From Paguma larvata (taxonomy: Eukaryota > Chordata > Mammalia > Carnivora > Viverridae): 64,000 nt of DNA. The notes beneath the pieces are model-generated. The model saw only the letters and a list, made by a program, of their open reading frames with translations, ran no database searches and had not been told where the DNA came from. Below, piece by piece: positions 1 to 13,450 of this stretch. Made by a program: the position numbers and the translations under genes. The stretch covers positions 50,992,960 through 51,056,959 of the forward strand of contig CM057839.1 of NCBI GenBank assembly GCA_030068075.1, given 5' to 3'. Positions within the stretch are counted from its first letter, which is position 1. The number at the start of each line of letters is the position of its first letter.

Positions 1-158
1 GGTAGGGGCAGAGAGAGAGAGAGAGAGAGAGGGAGAGCGAAAGAATCCCAAGCAGGCTCTGGCTGTCAGCACAGAGCCAGATATGGGGCTCGATCCCATG
101 AACCATGAGATCATGATCAAGAGTCAGATCCTTAACTGACTGAGCCACCCTGGTGGCC
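1..158 (-). mobile_element. CAN-SINE, cut by the left edge
   Basis: A GA-rich tract, the gctgtcagcacagagcc box and the gactgagccaccc head (reverse complement of the SINE head) are present. The A-rich tail lies outside the window. Confidence 0.9.
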
Positions 159-2803
159 TGAGATGAAGGAGACTTTTGGAAAATGTGAGAATTCAGAATG
201 CAGATGAGGGAATCGAGAGGATGTTTTATGAGAAAAGAGGCTGTAATTACAAACAAATCTTTAAGGGAAACCAAATGTTGTTATCAGTGTGTGTAGGTGA
301 GTGTCGAAAACACATGTTGAGAAACCACAAACAACTGGCACGGTGGCAGTTTCCTGGCACGGAAACACACCCACTTCTCTTGCCATCTGCCAGCCCATCC
401 AGTGATCCGAGCGTCCTCAGGAATCAAGTGCTAATTCAATTCAGAGACAGCGGACGCAGGGCAAACCGTCAGGTCTTTATATGTTCTACCATTTCTATTT
501 TTGCCTCTTTTGATTTCAGGAGGCTTCAGAAGGTTAACATTCAACACTAGGGTAAATTCAAGTCTGGTCATCCGACGTCCACAGTCAAGGGAAAGGTTAG
601 CGATGCAAGGTCACCTCAACTACAGCAAGTCGTGCACAAACGCTTTGGTTTTGTTAAGTACGAGCGGTGGTCCTGGCAAGACACAGCTACTGCCGTGGAC
701 TTCTATCATTACCTCAGCGAAGTGATCTCCCGTGCCATTTCTTGGCCGGGGATTTCAGTCTTATACCAAACTTCGGTGTTCTAAGACACACCACCTATTT
801 GGCAATTTTTAAAGTCATTGTGCTTTCCATGTCAACAGGATTCCCTGAGGTGCTGTGTAGCAAAGGAATAGGAAGGATGCATAGAAAAGCCACTCCTACC
901 ACTAGAGTGGTTTGAAGCAAAGGTGGCTTTTAATATCACTTATGTTCTAAAAATTCTCAGAAGCAATGGTCACAACCACACAAATGCGTTTGACAAGAAT
1001 CCTCTGAAAAGAGGAGCGAAAGGCAGGACTGGTCCTTACAGCACACTTCCTGGGAAGTACCAAACACTGGCAACCAGTTTTCCATTCTCTTTATTTCCGC
1101 TAAAGTCACATTCTGCCGCTGGCTGTCATTTCTTCCAGTTATCCTGCAGACCGTCGTTGGCACCCCATCTCAGGCTCTGGTAATGTCTCTATGGTATTGC
1201 CTACTGCCCTTTACCCCGAGCTTCCTTGACCTTTTCCTCAGGCACACACAGTTCCCCGTGGAACCTGCACTGTAACATCCGGCAGCACGATTGTCCTTTG
1301 CTTCCAACAGGACCAACGTCCTCACACACTTTTGATGGCCACTCTGGGCCAGAAGTAGTCATCAGAACGCAAAATAACGGCACCAAGAGAGGCCAGAGAG
1401 AAACAAGCTGTATGCGCTGCAGACACAAAACTCAGGGTATGGTGGTAGGTTGCTCATCCGCTGGGCGTTTACGGTTTGGGGCGTTAAGGCTCACTGAGCA
1501 AGGGAATATTCCAGGCTGCTGCACTAGCTCAGATGGGCTGAGAGCATAAAACACCATGTGGATCATGGGAAAAATACACATGTTAAGTGTCTGTGATGTG
1601 CAGTCTTAAGATAGTACATTTTTAAAAGAAAAGATTTCTTTAAGTGATGAATAGCATTGCATTGAACCAGTGCTTGGGGCATATTGGAAGATGTGGCCAG
1701 ACAGGTAAACCGGTGTGGATTCTGTGCTGTGGCCACGCAGAGGGCCGGAGTAGGTAATAACATCTGTGTATCATCTTTGGCACTCGGCACAGTCACTATG
1801 GCCGTTTCAGAGTGCAGGATGGCTCCAGGGGTGTATGTGCCACCAAGAATGTATCATTCTGATAGTATATAATCCTGATAACTGCTCTCCTGGAACGTAA
1901 GGAGGCAAGGTGCAAAGCGAGAACTTTGGGGCAGGAGAAAAGAATACTATCGGCTCCTGTTTTGTGAAACACTCTTTTAACTTGACTTGTGCTTGCTATG
2001 TGAGCAACAGATTAAGAACGCTAAATAACGATGGGTAAAACTTTCTAATGAAATTTAAGGCATGGTTATAGGACAGAAATTATGTTATGTTTCATTGATA
2101 CGGAGCTACATGGTAATTAGATACAAACAAATGATTCCTATAAGGACTATAATTAATTAGGGGCTGATATCATCAAACACACGTGAGTTTGCTATCTTTT
2201 TTGTTCATTTTCCAGTTTTTTCCACAGCGTGAATCTGTCAGTTTCTCGTTTATACTCTCAAACTCACATGCCCCAAATGACAAAAGCCCCGGAAGCTGTC
2301 CCAACAAGCTCCCTGCACGCCTGCCTCCCGCGGTTCCCCTCTCTCCCTGCTCCTTGCTCTGTGCCCCGGGTCTGAGGATTCCTCCAGCGGGCCTGCAGGC
2401 CAAGGGCAGGAGGCAGCACGCACTCTGGGGCCTGAAGCTGGATATGTTTCCAAGAGTGCCATGACAGGGTGCCAGGCAACGAAGGGATCACATGCAAGGA
2501 CGAGGAGAGAACACTGTAAAGAGACTCTAAATCAGCCCGGGGCCTGGGGCTGAAACGGGGAGAGCGGGGTGGCAGCCGGTCCTCCCTCTGTGCCTTCCCG
2601 GTGCCGGTACTGTCTTCTATTCATGAAATTAATTGTTCGTGACACTTTGGAATGTTTTCCCGTCGGTCTCCTTCCACACATCATTGTCTTCCAGGGCCTC
2701 ACACGGTGTGGTGTTCTAGTTATGCAGCTGTGCGAGACAGCTTAACACAACCCTGGTTTTAAGAAATGTATTTTATACCCCATTTTTTGCTCACTTGGAA
2801 TGA

Positions 2804-3024
2804 TTTTTTTTCTAATGTTTATTTATCTTGAGAGAGCGAGTGAGCGAGCGAGTGAGCACAGGAGCAGGGGAGGGGCAGAGAGAGAGGGAGAGAGAGAATT
2901 CCAAGCAGACTCCACGATGTCAGCACAGAGCCCAAAGCAGGGCTCGAACCCACAAACCGCTAGATCATGACCTGAGTGGAAGTCAAGAATTGGATGCTTC
3001 ACCAACTGAGCCACCCAGGCGCCC
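2804..3024 (-). mobile_element. CAN-SINE, full length
   Basis: A T-run, then aatgtttatttatcttgagaga, a GA tract with GCGAG units, the internal box and a ccacccaggcgccc head are visible. No clear target duplication was seen. Confidence 0.9.
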
Positions 3025-3184
3025 TACTTTTGACTTACTTTGACCTGCTTTAATGCCATTTTTGGGTATGAGTAAATTTAAGGTAGAGAATGGGTTTAGG
3101 CATGTGTAAGAGAGATTTTACATGAGGCAAAGTCTCTGAGAGGAGGTAAGTGGTGCCTGGGGGCTTGGGGGTACCCAGCCCAGG

Positions 3185-3350
3185 GAGCATGGCCTGAAAG
3201 CTGAACTGGAATTCCAGCCCAGTGGGGCTCCAGACTCACGGTGTGATACTCAGCAAGTCATTTAACTTTTCTGGGCCTTAGTCTTCTTCTCTTCAAAATG
3301 AAAACCAAGACGAAATTCTTTCTAGCTCTAAGTTCTTTACACGGGCCCTT
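3185..3350 (+). repeat. MIR fragment
   Basis: Contains actcagcaagtcatttaact and ttctgggccttagtcttctt, the MIR core, somewhat diverged. Confidence 0.5.
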
Positions 3351-3519
3351 ATCTACATTTATCTCAGTTCTGGTTTACAAGAAATATAAGCTGTCACCAG
3401 GGATCAATTTGACAAAAACCAGTTAAGTGTAAAGAATATTTTGATACAGTCACATTAACGCTAGGCTTTTCTTTAGGTCAGTTCACTAAGATTTTAAAAT
3501 TAAAAAAAAAATGTTTTTT

Positions 3520-3680
3520 GAGAGGCAGCTTGATGTCATGGAAAAACCATTTTACTGGGAATTAGAAGGCTGGCTTTTGATCCTGGCTCTGGCACTAGCT
3601 GGTGGAATGGTTTTGGCTAAAGTTACTTATTTTCTCTTAGCTTTCTGCTAAGAAAATGAGGGGGTGACTGGTCGATATGT
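3520..3680 (+). repeat. MIR fragment
   Basis: Contains tgatcctggctctggcacta followed by a ttattttctcttagctttct core. Diverged. Confidence 0.5.
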
Positions 3681-4094
3681 AATTCAAGTACACTCCATGG
3701 TTCTGGTTGATAACGTTTTACAGAGTTAGTAGAATATAGAACCTGAATGCTGGTCTAACCAAAATTCCAGCACAAGTTTGCTGAGGGGGGGCATGTATCA
3801 CACAGCAGGGACAGGGAGACGTGGACTGTGTGTCACGGAGGAGGGGTGGGAAAGCGTGTGCCAAACTTGAACTCCCATGGCTGAAGTCAAGAGATAATAC
3901 TTAAAATGGAGAAATCAAGAAGAAACATAAGCATGTTATTGAGAGATAATGAGGGCAAAAAAAATCAAAAAGAGTTGAAAGTGTTTGTCTCTGAACTATT
4001 TTTCATAACAAGTTTTTAAAATTTAATTTTAAAATCTATGTACAGATGAATCTTCAGTCGCCTCCCTTTCATCCTTTCCTGTCAGACTGCCTAC

Positions 4095-4440
4095 TTGCCT
4101 GGAGTAGTTTTTAGCAAGCACGGACTATGAGTCAGGCCCTTTGCTAGATGCTAAGGATACAAAGAGCCATGACCCAGTTTTGTACCCTGGAGAGATTTCA
4201 GCCTCTGTTCTCATTAATCATCACAGAGAGTAAGTGGAGCGCCACACCGGGGGTAAGCACAGGGTGTGAGTGGAAGATACTGGACGGGCTTCTAAGACTG
4301 GGGGTTGGGGTAACTGTGAGGGGAAGTTTCCTGGAAGAGGTAATGCCCAAGGAGAGTCTTGAAGGAAGCGTGAGAGTTGCTCAGTACAGGAGGCTGGAGA
4401 TTTCAAGCAGTAGGGGAGCTGAATTGAAAAACAAGGGGGT
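4095..4440 (-). repeat. L2, reverse orientation
   Basis: Contains aggccctttgctagatgcta and agtttcctggaagaggtaat, the reverse of the L2 3' region. Confidence 0.6.
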
Positions 4441-4775
4441 TACGTGATAGCTGCCTTGGAGAGCCCTTTGTTTGTGCTAAAACGGCTCTTGCTACCGCAG
4501 CCAGGACGATCCACCTGTGTGATACATATTTAGTGAGGATTATGATGATGAAACACCTCCTCCTAAAGTCCACCCATTCTGTCAAGTCTAAGTCGAATAA
4601 AGTAATCTGAGCACACAGAGGTTAATGCAAAATTCCAGTGACCAAAGAAGTTAGGGTTCATCATCACTCCTACCTACACTTACTCTCCTTTATTGAAGAA
4701 CATCAGGGAGGAATGTATTTGTAATTGCGGAATCAGTTCACCCGTATTAAGTATGTACATTTAAATAAACAAACA

Positions 4776-4972
4776 GGGGCATCTGGGCGGCTCAGTCGGT
4801 TAAGCGTCTGAATTCGGCTCAGGTCATGAACTCGTGGTTCGTGAGTTCGAGCCCTGCATCAGGCTCTGTGCTGACAGCTCAGAGGCTGGAGCCTGGAGCC
4901 TGCTTTGGATTCTGTGTCTCCCTCTCTCTCCCTTTCTCAAAATAAATAAACATTAAAAAAATTTTAAAAAAT
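4776..4972 (+). mobile_element. CAN-SINE, plus orientation, with target duplication
   Basis: The head gggcatctgggcggctcagt is followed by tRNA-like A/B-box sequence (gtgagttcgagccctgc), a CT tract and an A-rich tail. The 10-bp flanks ATAAACAAAC at 4765-4774 and 4975-4984 match. Confidence 0.92.
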
Positions 4973-5184
4973 ATATAAACAAACGGCTTCAGTCTCTGAG
5001 CATAGATAAACACTTAGAATTTTTACTATGTGAAACTCTGCCTCCCTGCCTCTCTTTCCCATAATCACGCCACGCTACAGTAGCACACCGTGCAGTTGTT
5101 GCTGTGGGTTTGCTCCCTCTATTTAGAGAGAACCTCATCTAAAAGTCTAAGTTAGTTATTTAACTGCACCCACGTTAGGAATGT

Positions 5185-5395
5185 GGGAAGCAGTACGGTG
5201 CAGAGCAGCAGCCTGAGGAACTAGGCGTCCTGAGTCCTAGTTCTAGGTCTCTGGTCTCTACTTACGAGCTGTGCAACCTTGGGCAAGATTCAAACTTTTA
5301 GAACCATGGTGTCCTCATCTCTTAAATAGGAAGAAGTACACCTGCCTTCCGGGAGTTCTTGTGAGGCGCAAACAAGGTGTAAAGCAGTTGTGTGA
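5185..5395 (+). repeat. MIR
   Basis: Contains gagctgtgcaaccttgggca, then cctcatctcttaaatagg and the ttcttgtgaggcgcaaac end. Confidence 0.7.
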
Positions 5396-5739
5396 CTCCA
5401 GGAGAAGTACTCACTGTCTTTGGACTTCAGTTTCTGCATCTACAGAATGACAGGGTTGATTCGGACCTGATCCCTCATGTCGTTTATGTCTATGTCTACA
5501 TGTGTGTCTATGCAAAGATGCTTTCCCAAAACGTAAAGTCCCAGTCAAACATGTGCGGCAGTAGAGGCATATTGTATTTGTTCCTAAATAAAACAGACGA
5601 GAAGGGAGAATTTGTTTTCTTTTTTAATATGCACTTTTATGAATTTCTCCCATTTCACTGGCTTTTTCATGTTAGGGTACTTTATGAGCACCAGCCACCT
5701 GAAATCATGGAAGGGAGTGAGGTTGCCTTGAACGAGAAT

Positions 5740-6440
5740 GTGAAAAGGGCAGTGGCCCAGGAAACGAAGCAGCAGACAAGACCGAGAGGAAGCAGAGAGG
5801 CGCAGGAAGGAAGTCGGGGCGAGACTGTGATTATCACGAAGCCAATGGAAGACTGAGCTTCAACAAAGACAGTGTGTGGAGTTCAGAGTGAGTGAGGGCC
5901 ACATAGGGCGATGACCGAAAAAGGGCCAGGGAATTTAGCAATGTTGAGGGTCCTTGTGACGTTAGCGACAGCAATTGTATAGATGGGAGGAGGGGCCAGA
6001 ATTCACGTGAGAAGGAGAAAGGGATGAACGGAGGTCTGGAAGTAAAGGCCCTGCATGCAGATGATTCTTTAAAGAGGCTTTGCTGTGAAATGGATTACAG
6101 TTATCTAGATTGGAATTTGAGTATTAGCAAGTGAGATCTGTGGGGTCCAGGAGAATATTAGAGCGTGTTTCAAAGCTGATGGGAAGGATCCAGAAGGGAG
6201 AGGGGAGGAGGGTACCTGAGAAAAAGGAGTCACAGGATAGAGCCATGTACCCGAGAAGGTGGGAGGTGAGGCAGGTACACCTGCAGATGGGCTTGCCCAT
6301 TTGAGCTTGAGAAGTTAGAAGGGCTGCATTCTGGTAGCTTCCATTATACTTGGGAAGCATGAGACTAGAATATTGTCTGAGAACATGGGAGAGAGTAGCT
6401 TCAAGTTTGAAGAAAGTAGAGACTGTATGAAAGTCATTAC
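5740..6440 (-). repeat. Possible L2, reverse orientation
   Basis: Purine-rich plus strand with phrases of reversed L2 (gcagtggcccaggaaac, attacagttatctagattgg). Strongly diverged, so tentative. Confidence 0.35.
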
Positions 6441-8778
6441 GGAGATTAGGCTGAAAACACTTTTTTCCATCTCAAAAGAATTTTAAAATTTCCAAACATG
6501 ATCCTCTAAATGGGAGTTTTGTGGAGTATAATCATTTGTTTGGAGATTAAGTATTAGACAGATATGTTGGTTGTGGAAATAAGGTAAGGAGGCTAGATTA
6601 GTGAAATCTAAAGCTATAATTTGGACAAACTGCAAGTATCTGGCCGTGAGGAGAGCCTTCCTGCAAACACTTCCTTCTAGAAGTTGTTCCTTCCTGAATT
6701 CCCCAAACAAAAGATGCTTTTCTTCCTCTGGGCTCTCATAGCACTCCTTCACTACACTGTCCTCTGTGCCGTAACGGTCCGACAACACGTGCATGTCCCT
6801 TCCACTTGCCAACCTCTAGGCGCCTTGAAGGCAAAAGCCCACATACCAAAGCTTAATTGTACAATGTCTCTTTCAGTACCTGTCTGCAACCTTTGAAATG
6901 GTTATATAGTCGAGAGGAAATGATATCCGGTGTATACAAATTAGCCTTATACGAGCTGAAGAAGACTCTCGTGGCATTAAGTGAGTTATCTTTATAAGAA
7001 CAAAGGATCTCCAGAAACAGCAACATAACAAATGGGTGGGCCACACTTGGAAGCAACATGCTCTCTACGTGGGCCACATCTCCGCTCCATTTTACAATTT
7101 CAAGAGCCCGATGCAGCCTCGCAAAGAAAATTCAAGGAAATGAAACAACTCCCTCCCCCTGCTCCTATTCTTCTAAGATACAAAAGACAGATAATTATCT
7201 AAATTGTTTCTCAATATGAACAAAATGGAAAAGTGACCTTTGAGTCTGTGACACAGTCTATTCACGTCAGTGTTTTTAGCAGAAGCAAAGCCATGTCCAG
7301 GCTGAGAGAAGGCTCACGGGAGCCAACTTTTGCTCTCCCTCACGTTACACAGACCATAAATAAATAGGCACGGTTTAACAGGCAGCCAGACCCGAATGGC
7401 TCACACTCACCCCTGGGGAGTGATAAAATTCTCCTGCTGGTAGACTTACATAAACGAAGATGTAGTGAATTTTTTAAGGATATTCCCTTTGCTCAATAAA
7501 CCTGAATGCTTTCAACTTGAAAGATGGCTTGACTACGAGGGAAAATAAATCAATGTGGCAAGAAAAAGTAATCATTCAAAGTGCTGGTAGATTAACTGAA
7601 ACATGTAAGGGATCAAATTCGGTGATTTAAAAATCATATGCTTGCTAGTTAAAAATCTCCCTTTCTCGTTTTCTGCCTACTTTAAAACACACCAGAGGAG
7701 CTTTCTCTAGTGATTTGGCTATTTCAGGCTACAACTGGAGCTTCTGTCTTGTTTACATTCAAAACAGACGATATGGTGAATTTTAGAATCCGAGGCTTCT
7801 TACAGATTTGTCTATTGGTTGGTGGCAATTATTGCCAGAGAATAAATTAATCCAGTTGATCATTGTGACGATGATGAAAATCTTAGATTTTTTGGGAAAG
7901 TGATATTTCCAATTTATCGGAGCAAAGTATCCAGTTAATTGCTTTATTCTTATGTTTAAAAAGAAAAAACATACGTTGATGATGTTGGAATTAAAATTAA
8001 AAACTTAATTAAAAAAATTAAAATTAGAAACAATTTAGTTAAAAAACAAGAAAAATACCCACAAAAACAAAGGGGACAAAATAAACAAGACCAGGTTGGA
8101 GGAAGCAGGAGGGGACCGGTCTGAGAAGCTCTCCTATCCAGTCTCCATCTCTGATAACCACTGGGTTTACCAACAACTTATAGGTACACGTTCTGTTCTA
8201 AAGAACCGTCATTCTTCATATATTAAGTTATATATGCATACCTTAAAAAATCTTCAAGCTCCAGTTTGAATGAAGACACAGGATAAGGAGGAATAGTGAG
8301 GGGGGTGGCGGGTAAGGGAGGTTTGTTGTTGTTTGTGGACAAGATACAGATAAAAGGGTGGGGGGGCATTTTCTGGGAGAAAATATATATCGGAGTGTAA
8401 AAGTAGAGTAATAATTACAGTTCTTTTTGAAAAAAAGGTATTCTTAAATATTCATAAAGCAAAACCAGTGCCAACTACAATATTAATTCTATGAAAACAA
8501 TTAATTTTCAATGCATTTAGGGATGACTGGTTTTTAAGAGAATTACAATGCTAGTCAAAGTCAGGTAGATTATTTCACTTTGAAATCTCTTTAGAAATTT
8601 AATGTTTGGGGGATCTGCTTAGGGTCATGCATAGAAGGTTAAGTTTGTCTGGAATTCTGAATCTCATTATCTGTATTGGCTCAACTTTTTTGAAAAGAGT
8701 TATTATAACATTTATTTACTAGTGATGGGCTGTGGTGCTATTAGTTTTAAGATGGCTGTTATGTTCTCTTACTATATA

Positions 8779-9007
8779 ATTTTTTTAATGTTTATTTATT
8801 TTTGAGAGAGAGAGAGAGAGTGAGAGACAGACAGACAGAGTGTGAGCTGGGGAGGGGCAGAGAGAGAAAGAGACACAGAATCCGAAGCAGGCTCCAGGTT
8901 CTGAGCTGTCAGCACAGAGCCCAATATACGGCTCAAACTCATGACCGACAAGATCATGACCTAAGCCGAAGTCGGATGCTTAACCGACTGAGCCTCCCAG
9001 GTGCCCC
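8779..9007 (-). mobile_element. CAN-SINE with 15-bp target duplication
   Basis: A full-length element from T-run to gtgcccc head. The flanks ATGTTCTCTTACTAT (8761-8775) and ATGTTCTCTCACTAT (9008-9022) differ at one base. Confidence 0.93.
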
Positions 9008-9771
9008 ATGTTCTCTCACTATGAAAAGAAAGCAATTTCCATCAATCTTGGGAGATTCTGAACATGGGAGTGATGTCTCCCCTGGCAACTCCAGGATCTT
9101 AGGTGGTGAGCTAGCCAAGCTAATTTGTATTCACACTGCATGGTGTTCTAGAATGCATTATAGGGTTATAATGCAAAGAAGACTTTTATTTATAAAAGCA
9201 GCAAGTGGGAGGGGTGGGCAAAATCTTTTCTTGGTATGCAAATGTCTTATATGATCCTGTGTTCTGGATTTACATCTCCAGAACACCGGAGGAATCCTCC
9301 AAAACTGCATTCTACATAAAGTAGAACAAATGGAAAGAAAATGACTAATAAGCAGTTTATCATCTGTCCTGCTGTTGGGGCCTAGTTCCAGTTAATGCCT
9401 GCTGTCCCGGGGTAATTATTAATAGCACCACTTTAGTCTCATAAGTGGAATTATACGATCATCCTGTAATAACCGAGCGTTGTACATATAAATCAGCCCC
9501 TTGGAGAAGTTTATGGCTCCATTTGGGTACTGAATTAAATTCTGTTTCTGGGCGGCAATTGCCAGGGGTGATACTGGATTATACGTGTCTTGCCATTTGA
9601 TAGAAAAGTGTGTACATGTTTGTCTGTCTTTGTCTATATAGACCTGTTTATTCCATGTTCATGTTATTAGCAATTTTTTGAGTGCAGAAGTTTTTGAATT
9701 TTGAATTAAAAAAATGTAAAGTTTTGAATTTGTCTTTAAAATTCACAGATAACTTTACTAGTATGTTTCTT

Positions 9772-9990
9772 TTTTTAAATTTTTTTAACGTTTTAATTTA
9801 TTTTTGAGAGACACAGAGACAGAGTGTGAGCAGGGGAAGGGCAGAGAGAGAGGGAGACACAGAATCTGAAGCAGGCTCCAGGCTCTGAGCCATCATCACA
9901 GAGCCTGATGCGGGGCTCGAACTCATAGACCATGAGATCATGACCTGAGCTGAAGTCAGCCGCTTAACCAACTGAGCCACCCAGGCGCCC
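9772..9990 (-). mobile_element. CAN-SINE with 14-bp target duplication
   Basis: A full-length element. CTAGTATGTTTCTT is found exactly at 9758-9771 and 9991-10004, so the insertion is fairly young. Confidence 0.95.
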
Positions 9991-11354
9991 CTAGTATGTT
10001 TCTTACAGTGCCTCTTGATGAAAAATTAATAGACAAATATCAGCTTTTTCAGATAATGCTATAGGTTCTAGACTAAGATGGTCTGACAGCTTTTGGTCAC
10101 TTAGCCCCAGATGCTGCTCAGCCTCAGGTCAGTCCTGCTGCGGGTCCCCTCTCTTTTTGCACTTGCAGTCTTAACCAACCTTTGACTGTTCCCTTGGGAA
10201 CAAGCCCTGACCTTGAAGTCCTCTTCTTGTAACCAGGCCCCAGTTCCGTTTCCTATTGCACGAATCTCTGCTTTCGTTCTCTGCCTTGTCCTTTCTCTGG
10301 AGTTTTAGGGATCTTTGCCTGATCCTGAACCTTTTGAACCTGGACTCCCAGCCATTGTCGGGTGTCACACTCCTGACTCTACTTTGCTTATGTCCTTGAC
10401 TGTAAGGCTAGACATTCAGGACTTGTCCTCTTTGAAGAATGCAATCTGGCGCATTGCCCAGAGCACAGTAGACTCTCCACAAACAGTTGGTAAGCAAATG
10501 AAGGACGGATGAACGCTGCAGCTTCTTCTCGTTGACTGAGGCTGGGTTTCCTTCCAAGGGCCACTTCCACCCTGGCTCCTTCCATTGTTGACAGGGCTCA
10601 GGGAGCTAATGTTGTTTGCATCTATTCCTCTTGAGACAAGACAGGCACAGAGTTTAAAGGATGCTGGGGCCCGGGTAGCTGATCAGTCCCTCACTGGGCT
10701 GCTGCTGTCTGGGCTGAGGCAGTGTGAGTGGGGCTGAGGTTCACACCATGATCGTGTCACCAGCTCCAGGCATGGGGGGACAGCCTAGAGAAGGAGGCTC
10801 CGTTTTTCCCCTAACTGGTTGGTCCAGAGATGGCCCTCTTGCAATGCATCCTCCCTGTGGGAAAACCTCTGTCTACTTGTACAGCGGCCCGGGTGTGCTG
10901 GAAGGGGCGCCGGTAGGGCTGTCACTCCCACGAAGAAATGTTTGACCTGAAATTTGGCAAGTGCAGCTCTTAAGGAACAAGTACGTGTGAAGGAGTGAAT
11001 CTATTGTCTCCTTTTCTTGCTTCTTATTATAGGTAAAACCTGATCGTTTTACTAGAAAGTTCAAAAAGATAAATGTCATCAAAATTTAAGGACAAGAACT
11101 TCAGTATGGTAGCTGACTCAGATATTTTTAATGTGCCAGTTGTACGAATGCATCTTTTTTCCCAGGAAAGTGAGGTGAATACTCTTTGCCTTGGGAGAAC
11201 CCTTGGAGGGCTCTTTGGTAGGCTCTCCTCATTTCAGTCTCTAATCTACATGTGAAACCTCGGCATGTTGCACCTGAAGAAAAAGAGAGTGTAGGGAGAT
11301 GGTTTGCCTTGCCCATATGCACTTCGCTGGGATGGTCAAATAGAGACCAGTCTT

Positions 11355-11427
11355 TTTTTTTTTTTAATTTTAAATGTTTACTTACTTACTTATTTTGAGA
11401 GAGAGAGAGAGAGAGACAGAGAGGAGG

Positions 11428-11461
<34 letters not shown>

Positions 11462-11462
11462 G

Positions 11463-11503
<41 letters not shown>

Positions 11504-11619
11504 CCCAAGCAGGCTCCCCGGTGTCAATGCAGAGCCCAATGTGGGGCTTGATCCCATGAACCGTGAGATCATGACCTGAGCTGAAACCAAGAGTCGGATG
11601 CTTAAATGACTGAGCCACC
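11355..11619 (-). mobile_element. CAN-SINE with internally duplicated GA block
   Basis: The gaggaggggcagagaga segment occurs twice within the GA tract, lengthening the element. The head stops at gagccacc, without the usual caggcgcccc. TAGAGACCAGTCTT (11341-11354) and TAGAGACCAATCTT (11620-11633) are the flanking target duplication. Confidence 0.93.
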
Positions 11620-11677
11620 TAGAGACCAATCTTAATAGAGACCTCTATTACTGCTACTCAAAAATGTCTTCTGATGT

Positions 11678-11895
11678 AGTGGTTAAGAGCACAGACACTG
11701 GAACCAGATTGCTTGGATTCAAACCTTGGCTCTTAACACTTACTAGCGGTTTAAGGCACTCGTCTGTAAAATGAGTATAACCAGGGCACCCACCTCGTAG
11801 GCTCACTATGGGGGTTAGAAAGAATTAGTGTACATAATCACTTAGAACAGAGCCTGGCCGTCGTAAGTGTTATACAGGTTAGCTGTTATTACCCC
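11678..11895 (+). repeat. MIR, near full length
   Basis: Begins gtagtggttaagagcacaga, with ttcaaaccttggctcttaac, gtctgtaaaatgagtataac and the tagaacagagcctggc end. A clear copy. Confidence 0.85.
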
Positions 11896-12814
11896 TGCCT
11901 TATTTTCTGAGGGTGAAAAAGGTATTGCTCAGTATAAAACATTTATATTTCAGTAGAGATGGGCCAGATATATATCATGTTGATATCGGCACTGCGGAAA
12001 AAGTAACTCAGGGTTTTAATCAAAGATATTTTCTGAAAGTTAGGTCGAATGAGAGTTCAACACTAGGTCTAATTCTTATACTAACACTCATGATCTGCCG
12101 TTCATTCATGATCTCACACAGGAAGTTCAACACTGCCGCAAGTATTACAAACCAAACTGATGTTTCCTAGTGCAGTGCTCTGCCCAGAACGCAGGGGCCT
12201 CTTTTAAGGCTCTGGCAGCTGGAATGAAAACTCGATTTCTTCAGAGCTCCTGAAAACATGTTTGCTCTCAGCTGCAAAAGATACAACATGAAGGGGACTC
12301 ACATTTCTAGCCATGAAGCTGCTCCAAGCAAGACTTCAGAGAAATGGATACCTCAGAAAATGAGAATAAAATGGGCTGGAGTGCCAAGGAAAAGGCAGTT
12401 CTTTGCCTACAAATTCCCGGTTAGGATTTGCGCTTCCATGTACCTTGCTTGTTCACTTGTTAGATTAAACATTTTTCTTTTAAAATCGGATGGTATTGCA
12501 TGTGAATTTTGCATTGACTTCATATTTTTCTGAGTGTATTTGGAAGAAAGAAAGGCATTTCCAACAAGGCAAAGATGAAAACGTGTACTATTTGTCCTCT
12601 TGCTAAAACTTCCTATTGAAATTTTCCTGACCTATATGTGTGGAGTTGAACTGAAACTACCCAGTCTGGTTGGTGAAGAGACTTCGTGCATCCCCTCGCT
12701 CCTTCACTCAGTGGGCACTGGCGGTGAGTGCCTCACGTGCGCGTCCGTGCCTCAGGAAGATAATGTGGACGATACATCCACGATCCCGGCCCTCACGCTG
12801 GTCACAGTCCAGGC

Positions 12815-13005
12815 ACTTTACACATATTATTTCCAATACTCACAATTCTCCATATTAGGCATTGCTATTTCAACTTTGCAGGCCAGCAATCTAAGGCCTA
12901 GAGAATTTAAACAGCTTATTGTCACAGAGCTGTCAGGTGGCAGAGCTAGGATTCAGATCCCAGTCTGTCTCATTCTCAAAGCCAGGTTTATTAGATTCTT
13001 TTTAC
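12815..13005 (-). repeat. MIR, reverse orientation
   Basis: Contains cacatattatttccaatact, gcctagagaatttaaacagc and gtggcagagctaggattcag, the reverse complement of MIR. Confidence 0.7.
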
Positions 13006-13334
13006 TACATCACACTAGCTTTAAATAACAAATATGTTCTTGAAAGTCACAGAACTCAATGTTTTATAAACCATATCACAGTTTAAGAAAGTAAGGAATA
13101 TTTCTGAAAAGCAACTGCTTTTTCCTTTTTAATATATATCAGATTTATAGAAAACAGTATCAGTGAATAGGACACCAGATCAAAGGGCTAGTATAGTTCT
13201 CAGAAGGCTAGCAAAATATTTGTATATGGTCTGAACGAGTTTTATAGCAGACAATCTCGAACGTAACTTGCAAACTCAATGCCTGCTCTGGTGGCATAAA
13301 TCTGATAGCGTCACTTAACATAACAGGACATAAC

Positions 13335-13450
13335 ATAATGAGCTTCTGTTTCTTCATCTGTAAAGTGGGGATGTCATCACCCATCACATGGAGGGCTACA
13401 AAGAGTACATGGAGGAAAGTATATAAAGTGCTTAACCCCGCGGTGGGCAT
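13335..13450 (+). repeat. MIR 3' part
   Basis: Contains tttcttcatctgtaaagtgg and aagtatataaagtgcttaac. Confidence 0.55.

Noticed and set aside
5392..5856. Longest plus-strand open frame (154 codons)
   Set aside because: It runs over MIR/L2-like sequence, has no recognisable domain or signal, and lies alone in an intron. The composition is that of chance translation.
8802..9254. Open frame of 150 codons rich in Arg/Glu
   Set aside because: The first half translates the GA tract of a SINE. Other Arg/Glu- or Leu/Ser-rich frames at 11304-11629, 27872-28343 and 50276-50539 have the same cause.
11395..11493. GA-repeat arrays considered as a CRISPR or satellite array
   Set aside because: The units are dinucleotide runs inside SINEs with no spacers.
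12600..13028. Open frame of 142 codons on the plus strand
   Set aside because: Its second half overlaps a reversed MIR and no protein family is recognisable.
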